DNA of 5,496 bases, from contig JALHNN010000211.1 of NCBI GenBank assembly GCA_022843505.1, forward strand, positions 1-5,496. The letters are read 5' to 3'. Source of the DNA: Sulfuritalea sp. (GTDB lineage Bacteria > Pseudomonadota > Gammaproteobacteria > Burkholderiales > Rhodocyclaceae). Position 1 is the first letter of the stretch. Each line of letters begins with the position of its first letter. Of the stretch, positions 1 through 4,345 are shown in pieces. The notes under the pieces were generated by a model that saw nothing but the letters and a program-made list of their open reading frames with translations, searched no databases and was not told where the DNA came from. Both the position numbers and the translations under genes were made by a program.

Positions 1-1002
1 GCGCAGGGCGTCGCAGCGCACCGGGTTGAGCGCCGTGTCATAGCCGTTGAACTCGGCGGTACCGGCCACCCGCAGCGTTTGTCCGAGGCGCGACATGACG
101 AGCTTGTGGCCGTCATCGGTGAGGCTCACCGTCGGCGCCGCCACGCCCTCGGGCAGGAACAGGGTGGCCGAATAGCCCTTGGCCGGATAGACCGGCAGCG
201 CCAGCCCCAGCGGGCGCAACAGCAGCGGCGAATGGCTGCCCAGCGCGACCACCGTGGCGTCCGCCTCGAGCAGTTCGCCCGAGGCCAGGCGCAGCCCGCG
301 CACGCGCCCGTCTACGCAGCGCAGGCCGGCGGCCGCGCTGCCGAGGCGGAACGCCACACCGCGCGCCGCCGCGGCTTGCGCCAGCAGTTCGGTGAAGCGC
401 CGCGCGTCGCCCGATTCGTCGCCCGCGGTATAGGTGCCGCCGACGATAGTCAGCCGCGACTGCGCCAGCGCCGGCTCGATGGCCAGGCACTCGGCCGCCG
501 TCTTTGCCACCCGCTCGCAGCCGAATTCGCGCATCAGCGCGGCCTGCGGCAGCGCGCGCTCGAACTCGCCGGGATCGGTATAGAAGTGCAGGATGCCGCG
601 TTCCAGCTGGTCGTACTCGAGGCCCAGCTCGCGCCGCAAGGCCTGCAGCGCCGCGCGGCTAGCCAGTCCCAGCCCGACGATGGCGCGGATGTTGGCGTGC
701 GCCCGCGCCGCCGTGCACTGCCGCAGGAAGCGCAGGCCCCAGGCCCATTGCGCCGGATCGGCGCGCCAGCGCCAGAGCAGCGGTGCATCCTCGCGCCCCA
801 TCCATTTCAGCGCCCGCAGCGGAGCCCCCGGATTGGCCCAGGGTTCGGCGTGGCTCACGGAAATCTGGCCGCCGTTGGCGAAGCTGGTTTCGCGCGCGAC
901 GGCAGGCTGGCGATCGACCACCGTCACCTGGTGGCCGTCCGCCGCGAGGTACCAGGCGCTGGCGACGCCGACCACGCCGGCGCCGAGGACGATCACGCGC
1001 AT
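1..1002 (-). CDS. dadA: DadA-family FAD-dependent D-amino acid dehydrogenase, N-terminal 334 residues (partial)
   Basis: This frame is open on the minus strand from the ATG at 1002-1000 to the window edge with no stop, so the C-terminal part is missing. Family members run to about 415-435 residues. The family oxidatively deaminates D-amino acids (classically D-alanine) to 2-oxo acids and passes electrons to the membrane quinone pool. Visible marks are the N-terminal beta-strand plus FAD dinucleotide loop GAGVVG (residues 7-12), the acidic VVDR end of the second strand (28-31), ETSFANGGQIS (38-48) typical of DadA, GGTYTAGDESGD (188-199) before the middle helix, and PVYPAKGYS (270-278). The ATG is chosen because the Rossmann strand starts at residue 2; the Shine-Dalgarno is weak. 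The gene is divergent from msrB. Betaproteobacteria often carry several DadA paralogues, so the exact substrate, and whether this is the main dadA, cannot be decided. Confidence 0.9.
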   Translation of the reverse strand, partial: MRVIVLGAGVVGVASAWYLAADGHQVTVVDRQPAVARETSFANGGQISVSHAEPWANPGAPLRALKWMGREDAPLLWRWRADPAQWAWGLRFLRQCTAARAHANIRAIVGLGLASRAALQALRRELGLEYDQLERGILHFYTDPGEFERALPQAALMREFGCERVAKTAAECLAIEPALAQSRLTIVGGTYTAGDESGDARRFTELLAQAAAARGVAFRLGSAAAGLRCVDGRVRGLRLASGELLEADATVVALGSHSPLLLRPLGLALPVYPAKGYSATLFLPEGVAAPTVSLTDDGHKLVMSRLGQTLRVAGTAEFNGYDTALNPVRCDALR

Positions 1003-1056
1003 CGACGCAACCTGAACCTTTTCGCCTCGGACTTGATCAGAACGGACATGGCGGCG

Positions 1057-1064
1057 ATTATAGT
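1057..1064. promoter_or_regulatory. Possible shared -10 region of the divergent dadA/msrB promoters
   Basis: The 83-base gap between the divergent starts holds one AT-rich core. On the minus strand 1062-1057 reads TATAAT, a perfect -10 box pointing towards the DadA gene. On the plus strand 1059-1064 reads TATAGT, a 5/6 match pointing to msrB. For msrB a partial -35 (TTGATC, 1033-1038) lies 20 bases upstream, which is longer than ideal. No convincing -35 is visible for the minus strand. If both are used, the two promoters overlap and would exclude one another. This is inferred from motif matches only. Confidence 0.4.
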
Positions 1065-1069
1065 CAGCC

Positions 1070-1079
1070 CCTCCGGAGG
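1070..1079 (+). promoter_or_regulatory. Palindromic Shine-Dalgarno of msrB
   Basis: The sequence CCTCCGGAGG is a perfect 10-base palindrome whose right half is a full GGAGG Shine-Dalgarno, six bases before the ATG at 1086. It fixes the msrB start and excludes longer readings of the same frame, which run back into the dadA region. A palindrome with no loop cannot fold tightly on itself, so sequestration of the site is unlikely. Confidence 0.75.
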
Positions 1080-1085
1080 AAGCCC

Positions 1086-1526
1086 ATGAGCGACAAGATC
1101 AGGAAGACCGAGGCCGAATGGCGTGCCCAGCTGACGCCGATGCAGTACCACGTCACCCGCGAAAAGGGCACCGAGCGGGCCTTCACCGGCAAGTACTGGG
1201 ACAGCAAGGAGGCCGGCACCTACCGCTGCATCGGCTGCGGCGAGCCGCTGTTCGACTCGGCAGCCAAGTTCGACTCCGGCTGCGGCTGGCCCAGCTTCAC
1301 CGCGCCGCTGGCGGCGGGCGCCGTCGCGGAAAACGATGACAACAGCCATTTCATGCGCCGCACCGAAGTCGTCTGCAGCCGCTGCGACGCCCATCTGGGC
1401 CATGTCTTTCCCGACGGGCCCGCGCCGACCGGCCTCCGGTACTGCATAAATTCTGCTTCGCTGAATTTATGCGTCAAAAGTGATGAACCATCCCCCCACC
1501 CCCTTCCCCGGGAAGGGGGCGACTAA
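1086..1526 (+). CDS. msrB: Peptide-methionine (R)-S-oxide reductase MsrB
   Basis: A 146-residue protein that reduces the R epimer of methionine sulfoxide in damaged proteins, using thioredoxin as reductant. The whole SelR fold is present: zinc pairs CIGC (Cys48, Cys51) and CSRC (Cys97, Cys100), SGCGWPSF with the likely resolving Cys66, DAHLGHVFPD (101-110) with the conserved histidines, and RYCINSAS with catalytic Cys120. No signal peptide is seen, so it is cytoplasmic. The strong GGAGG before 1086 sets the start. The oddity is the C-terminus. After INSASL family members usually end within a few residues, but here about 20 more (NLCVKSDEP, then SPHPLPREGGD) are encoded by the inverted repeats at 1444-1472 and 1499-1519. 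This tail is typical translated intergenic repeat and probably has no function. The codons of the active-site motif (ATA, AAT, TCT, GCT) also look unlike the GC-ending codons elsewhere in the gene. Confidence 0.95.
   Translation: MSDKIRKTEAEWRAQLTPMQYHVTREKGTERAFTGKYWDSKEAGTYRCIGCGEPLFDSAAKFDSGCGWPSFTAPLAAGAVAENDDNSHFMRRTEVVCSRCDAHLGHVFPDGPAPTGLRYCINSASLNLCVKSDEPSPHPLPREGGD
1444..1472. repeat. AT-rich perfect inverted repeat at the msrB 3' end
   Basis: The arms GCATAAATTC (1444-1453) and GAATTTATGC (1463-1472) are exact reverse complements separated by nine bases. The inner GC (1455-1456) and GC (1460-1461) can also pair, lengthening the stem after one T-T mismatch. It begins at the second base of the catalytic Cys120 codon of msrB and covers the codons of INSASLNLC. 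It is strikingly AT-rich against its surroundings. It could be a dispersed repeat, a copy made by template switching, or an RNA hairpin acting on msrB. There is no following T-run, so it is not a standard terminator. Confidence 0.85.
1499..1519. repeat. GC-rich REP-like palindrome
   Basis: The arms CCCCCTTCCC (1499-1508) and GGGAAGGGGG (1510-1519) are perfect reverse complements around a single C. It lies inside the last codons of the msrB frame, whose stop is 1524-1526. The C-rich sequence before it and its translation (SPHPLPREGG) match the style of small extragenic palindromic repeats common in GC-rich proteobacteria. As RNA it would form a hairpin of about seven base pairs with a larger loop. 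It may protect mRNA ends or attenuate read-through into yciB. Membership of a genome-wide family is inferred. Confidence 0.75.
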
Positions 1527-1544
1527 TTTGCTCGCTGCGCTCGA

Positions 1545-1571
1545 TTGGCAACTCGGCCGCGGCCATATAAT
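1545..1571 (+). promoter_or_regulatory. Putative sigma-70 promoter of yciB and its operon
   Basis: A perfect TATAAT (1566-1571) follows TTGGCA (1545-1550, 5/6 match to TTGACA) with a 15-base spacer, which is short but usable. The spacer contains the palindrome GGCCGCGGCC (1555-1564). Transcription would be expected to start about seven bases after the -10, at about 1577-1579, which coincides with the yciB ATG. No Shine-Dalgarno is visible before that ATG. Confidence 0.55.
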
Positions 1572-1578
1572 TCAAACA

Positions 1579-2148
1579 ATGAAATTCCTCTTCGACCTCT
1601 TCCCGGTCATCCTCTTCTTCATCGCCTTCAAGGTCTTCGACATCTACATCGCCACCGGCGTGGTGATTGTCGCGACCATGGCGCAGATCGCCTGGGTCTG
1701 GCACCGCCACCGCAAGGTCGACACCATGCTCTGGGTCAGTCTCGGCCTGGTCGTGGTCTTCGGCGGCGCCACGCTGCTGCTGCGCGACGAGACCTTCATC
1801 AAGTGGAAGCCGACCGTGCTCTACTGGCTGTTCGCCATTACCCTGCTGGTCGCGGCGCAGTTCTTCGGCAAGAACCTGATCCGCGCCATGCTCAGCCAGG
1901 CCCAGATGAACCTGCCCGAGCCGCTGTGGGCGAAGCTCAATTTCGCCTGGATCGGCTTTTTCGCCGTCATGGGCGTACTCAACCTCTGGGTCGCCTTCAG
2001 CTTCAGCACCGACACCTGGGTCAGCTTCAAGCTCTTCGGCAGCATGGGCCTGATGCTGGTCTTCATCGTCCTGCAGGGCCTGGTGCTGGCCAAGTACATC
2101 CCCGAGGAGAAGGAAGAGCCTGTCCCGCCCACGCAGGGCAAGGGCTGA
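1579..2148 (+). CDS. yciB: YciB family inner-membrane protein (septation protein A, IspZ)
   Basis: A 189-residue polytopic membrane protein of the family named intracellular septation protein A. In enteric bacteria YciB is an inner-membrane protein tied to envelope synthesis and cell division, with no established enzymatic activity. It opens with the family signature MKFLFDLFPVILFF and has five or six hydrophobic segments: about 5-19, 22-41, 50-68, 78-97, 120-140 and 152-172. Conserved stretches include FGGATLLLRDETFIKWKPT (61-79) and TWVSFKLFG (146-154). The tail is short, charged and proline-rich. The frame stays open 33 codons upstream, but that part is repeat DNA (PPTPFPGKGA), so the ATG at 1579 is preferred: it gives the family N-terminus and normal length. 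It lacks a Shine-Dalgarno and sits directly at the predicted transcription start. It is 30 bases ahead of yciI, probably as first gene of the operon. Confidence 0.93.
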   Translation: MKFLFDLFPVILFFIAFKVFDIYIATGVVIVATMAQIAWVWHRHRKVDTMLWVSLGLVVVFGGATLLLRDETFIKWKPTVLYWLFAITLLVAAQFFGKNLIRAMLSQAQMNLPEPLWAKLNFAWIGFFAVMGVLNLWVAFSFSTDTWVSFKLFGSMGLMLVFIVLQGLVLAKYIPEEKEEPVPPTQGKG

Positions 2149-2178
2149 GTTCCCTCCTCGAATCCACCGGAGGATCCC

Positions 2179-2484
2179 ATGCTTTATGCCATCGTCGGCG
2201 ACGACATCCCGGACAGCCTCGAGCGCCGGCTCGCCGCCCGCCCCGCCCACCTTGCGCGCCTGACCGAACTCGACGCTGCCGGGCGCCTGGCACTGGCCGG
2301 CCCCTGCCCCGCCATCGACAGCCCCGACCCGGGCCCGGCAGGGTTTGCCGGCAGCCTGATCGTCGCCGAATTCGACTCGCTGGATGAGGCGCGCGCCTGG
2401 GCCGATGCCGACCCCTATGTCGCCGCCGGGGTCTATGCCCGCGTCACGGTGCGCCCCTTCAGGCAGGTGTTTCCGAAATCATGA
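2179..2484 (+). CDS. yciI: YciI family protein
   Basis: A 101-residue protein covering the full YciI (YCII) domain, a ferredoxin-like alpha/beta fold. Its cellular role is unsettled; some relatives show hydrolase or dehalogenase-type chemistry. Family marks are the first strand MLYAIVGDD, RPAHLARL with conserved His24 (the putative active-site histidine), GRLALAGPCP (35-44), GSLIVAEFDS (58-67) and WADADPYVAAGVYA (74-87), whose Asp78 is the usual partner of the histidine. It has no signal peptide and is presumably cytoplasmic. A good GGAGG (2169-2173) sits five bases before the ATG; a complementary CCTCC at 2153-2157 could pair weakly with it. The end overlaps bolA by four bases (ATGA), implying translational coupling. 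Confidence 0.93.
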   Translation: MLYAIVGDDIPDSLERRLAARPAHLARLTELDAAGRLALAGPCPAIDSPDPGPAGFAGSLIVAEFDSLDEARAWADADPYVAAGVYARVTVRPFRQVFPKS

Positions 2485-2744
2485 GCACGATCGACGCGAT
2501 GCGCGCCTGCCTCGCCGCGCTCGAACCGACCGTCATCGAGATCATCGACGACTCCGCCAAGCACGCCGGACATGCCGGGGCAAAATCCGGCGGCGGCCAT
2601 TACCGATTGAGCATCGTCTCGCCGCGCTTTGCCGGATTCAGGACAATGGAAAGACATCGCTTGGTGTATGATGCTCTCGGCCCGCTGATGAAGCGCGAAA
2701 TCCACGCACTCAGCATCACCGCCAAAGCCCCCGACGAACCTTGA
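2481..2744 (+). CDS. bolA: BolA family protein
   Basis: An 87-residue BolA protein. BolA proteins bind monothiol glutaredoxins, sharing a [2Fe-2S] cluster, and in enteric bacteria also act as DNA-binding regulators of morphology and stress response. The class II KH-like fold is recognisable: helix MSTIDAMRACLAALEP, strand VIEIIDDS, the loop HAGHAGAKSGGGH (28-40) with candidate cluster-ligand histidines, strand YRLSIVSPRF, then the signature GFRTMERHRLVYDAL (52-66) and EIHALSITA (73-81). The invariant His59 in RHR is present. The start overlaps the yciI stop and has only a weak Shine-Dalgarno, so it probably relies on translation of yciI. Pairing of YciI and BolA genes is familiar in betaproteobacteria, but a direct functional link is not established. 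Confidence 0.95.
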   Translation: MSTIDAMRACLAALEPTVIEIIDDSAKHAGHAGAKSGGGHYRLSIVSPRFAGFRTMERHRLVYDALGPLMKREIHALSITAKAPDEP

Positions 2745-2770
2745 ATCCTTCCTTTCATTCAGGAACCACG

Positions 2771-3577
2771 ATGAATCGCAATTTCCGCCACGCCATCCTG
2801 CTCGGCCTCGCCGCAACTTTCGCCGCTGCGCCCGTCCTTGCCCAGAAGAAGGAAAAGGCCGACTCGGCAACCTTTGCCACCGTCAATGGCAAAGTCATCC
2901 CCAAGTCCCGCGCCGATGCCCTGATCGCCGGCCAGGCCGCGCAAGGCCAGCCCGATTCGCCGGACCTGCGCAAGGCCGTGCTGGAAGAACTGGTGCGCCG
3001 CGAAGTGCTGACCCAGGAAGCCATCAAGAAGGGCTTCGACAAGAAGGCGGAAGTCCAGGGCCAGATCGACCTCGCGCGCCAGGGCGTGCTGATCGGCGCC
3101 TACCTCAATGACTACGTCAAGAGCAACCCGGTCACCGACGAGCAGATCAAGAAGGAATACGAGGAAATCAAGGTCAAGCTCGGCAGCAAGGAATACAAGG
3201 CGCGTCACATCCTGCTCGAAAAGGAAGACGAAGCCAAGGCCATCATCGAGAAGCTGAAGAAGGGCGAAAAGATCGACGACCTGGCCAAGGAATCCAAGGA
3301 CCCGGGCTCCAAGGACCGCGGCGGCGACCTCGGCTGGGCCAACCCGGCCTCCTTCGTGCCGGCCTTCTCGGCCGCCATGACCAAGCTGGAAAAAGGCAAG
3401 TTTACCGAAGCGCCGGTGAAGACCGATTTCGGCTGGCACGTGATCCTGCTCGAAGACACACGCGAACTGAAGCTCCCCGGCGTCGACGAAGCCAAGGGCC
3501 AGATCGGCCAGCAACTGACGCAGCGCATGGTGCAGAAGCACATCGATGACTTGCGCGCCAAGGCCAAGGTGGAGTAG
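2771..3577 (+). CDS. Exported parvulin-type peptidyl-prolyl cis-trans isomerase (PpiC/PrsA-like foldase)
   Basis: A 268-residue periplasmic foldase that catalyses prolyl bond isomerisation and probably chaperones outer-membrane or secreted proteins. A signal peptide spans residues 1-24 (basic MNRNFRH, hydrophobic core, cleavage after VLA before QKKEK). There is no lipobox cysteine, so it is likely soluble. A SurA_N-like helical chaperone part (about 35-135) contains VNGKVIPKSRADAL and LEELVRREVLTQEA. One parvulin domain (about 143-230) shows ARHILL with His146, the lysine-rich helix, GGDLGW (184-189), FVPAF (195-199) and FGWHVI with His223. A C-terminal helix returns to the chaperone lobe. 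The organisation resembles Par27 of Bordetella. The ATG at 2771 has AGGA upstream and yields the signal peptide; a longer reading from TTG at 2741 would hide it. It lies 26 bases after bolA. The protein is very lysine/glutamate-rich, as foldases of this type often are. Confidence 0.94.
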   Translation: MNRNFRHAILLGLAATFAAAPVLAQKKEKADSATFATVNGKVIPKSRADALIAGQAAQGQPDSPDLRKAVLEELVRREVLTQEAIKKGFDKKAEVQGQIDLARQGVLIGAYLNDYVKSNPVTDEQIKKEYEEIKVKLGSKEYKARHILLEKEDEAKAIIEKLKKGEKIDDLAKESKDPGSKDRGGDLGWANPASFVPAFSAAMTKLEKGKFTEAPVKTDFGWHVILLEDTRELKLPGVDEAKGQIGQQLTQRMVQKHIDDLRAKAKVE

Positions 3578-3624
3578 GCTCGCGAGAGCCGCCTTCGATA
3601 TTCGCCCTCGACAAGGGGAAGTCC

Positions 3625-4263
3625 ATGAAAATAAATGTATTGATTGCCGCCAGCCTGATCGGGCTAGGTTCCGTTCCCTACGTCGCGCAGGCGCAGCAAG
3701 CGAGCCAGCAACAGGCGCTTCCGCCTGCGCTTCAAGCCGCCATCAATTCGGGTAACCCGGCCACAATCGCTCAGGCCATTGCCGTCTTGTCTGGCGGCAA
3801 CCCGGAGCGCGCCGCTCAACTCGCCGGACAAACCATGGCGGCGGCGGAGCGACTGCTTGCGACCAACCCCGCTGCGGCGGCGGCCGTTGCGAACGCGGCA
3901 ATGACCGTCATTCGCACCAATCCAACGGCATCGATGACGCAGACGGCCAGCGCCATGGCGATCGCCGCCAGAATCATGGTTTCGCCTGAAGTGATGCGGG
4001 TCGCCCCTCAGGCGGCCGCCCAGTTGGCATCCTCCACCATGACCGTTGCCCAAATTCCTGCGGTCCAGGCCGCCGTACCGACAGTATTTGCCGCCGTCAC
4101 TGCTTCGGTATTGACGGTATCAACCAATCCGTCGGTTGTCGCGGTGGCACCGCAGTTGGCTCAACAATTGGCCACCGCCGTGCAAGCCGTCCAGCAGCAG
4201 CAGGTGGTTCAGCAACAGCCGGTTCAGCAAACACAGACACAGACGCAGAACAGTCCGTCCTGA
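3625..4263 (+). CDS. Exported Ala/Gln-rich protein of unknown function with helical Asn-Pro repeats
   Basis: I do not recognise this 212-residue protein. It begins with a clear signal peptide: MKIN, a hydrophobic core (5-17), and cleavage after AQA near residue 23. A strong Shine-Dalgarno (AAGGGGA, 3613-3619) supports the start. After a short Gln-rich linker the body (about 31-188) is almost entirely Ala, Val, Thr, Met and Gln, broken by prolines at 45, 60, 82, 100, 121, 145 and 169, mostly as NP. These delimit helices of about 15-24 residues, suggesting a repetitive alpha-helical solenoid or bundle. The tail (187-209) is Gln/Thr-rich low complexity (QQQQVV, TQTQTQ). There is no cysteine after the signal peptide and little charge. 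Third codon positions look less GC-biased than in neighbouring genes. It lies 47 bases after the foldase gene and before a terminator, so it could end the same operon. Possible roles are a surface or matrix protein, or a foldase client; both are guesses. Confidence 0.75.
   Translation: MKINVLIAASLIGLGSVPYVAQAQQASQQQALPPALQAAINSGNPATIAQAIAVLSGGNPERAAQLAGQTMAAAERLLATNPAAAAAVANAAMTVIRTNPTASMTQTASAMAIAARIMVSPEVMRVAPQAAAQLASSTMTVAQIPAVQAAVPTVFAAVTASVLTVSTNPSVVAVAPQLAQQLATAVQAVQQQQVVQQQPVQQTQTQTQNSPS
4192..4248 (+). repeat. Microsatellite-like CAG and ACACAG repeats in the exported protein tail
   Basis: Four CAG units run from 4192 to 4203, followed by diverged CAG/CAA glutamine codons. Two exact ACACAG units and one ACGCAG variant run from 4231 to 4248. 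All are in frame and encode the glutamine-rich tail including TQTQTQ. Units of three and six bases would allow length change by slippage without frameshift. Confidence 0.8.
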
Positions 4264-4286
4264 GGTTGGCTCACGGATACCATTAA

Positions 4287-4314
4287 TGAAATCGGGGCTT
4301 CGGCCCCGATTTCA
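4287..4314. terminator. Hairpin terminator between convergent genes
   Basis: A perfect 12-base-pair stem, TGAAATCGGGGC (4287-4298) with GCCCCGATTTCA (4303-4314), is closed by a TTCG loop in the extra-stable C(UUCG)G context on the plus strand. It lies 23 bases after the stop of the exported protein and 31 bases past the purL stop. The plus strand has no real U-run after the stem. The minus strand continues ATTTCATTAAT, which is weakly T-rich. It probably serves both transcripts. Confidence 0.8.
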
Positions 4315-4345
4315 CTTGCGATCGCCGTACCACAGGAGCCGACAC

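Noticed and set aside
79..1089. Long plus-strand open frame opposite the DadA gene
   Set aside because: It is Arg/Gln/Ala-rich with no recognisable motif and is the mirror of a GC-rich coding sequence. The minus-strand frame has clear DadA motifs.
1480..1578. N-terminal extension of yciB starting at 1480
   Set aside because: The extra 33 codons are repeat sequence and promoter DNA. The family N-terminus begins at the ATG at 1579.
1474..2250. Long minus-strand frame opposite yciB
   Set aside because: The extreme Asp/Glu/Gly composition is the antisense reading of hydrophobic membrane codons. YciB is certain on the plus strand.
1545..2387. Plus-strand 280-codon frame across yciB and yciI
   Set aside because: It is out of frame with both real genes and arginine/proline-rich, as expected for a frame shadow in GC-rich DNA.
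2661..2672. TATGAT inside bolA as a promoter for the isomerase gene
   Set aside because: No suitable -35 lies 15-19 bases upstream, and the bases are explained by the conserved BolA residues they encode.
2759..3541. Minus-strand frame of 260 codons opposite the isomerase
   Set aside because: It covers exactly a well-supported parvulin gene, shows no family motif and has the hydrophobic bias expected from reversing Lys/Glu codons.
3577..3590. Small hairpin GGCTC-GCGA-GAGCC right after the isomerase stop
   Set aside because: Only five base pairs and no T-run follow, so it is too weak to call a terminator, although the GNRA-type loop is neat.
4264..4345. Possible extra small gene or RNA between the convergent genes
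   Set aside because: The 82-base gap holds the terminator hairpin and nothing else with coding or structural signal.
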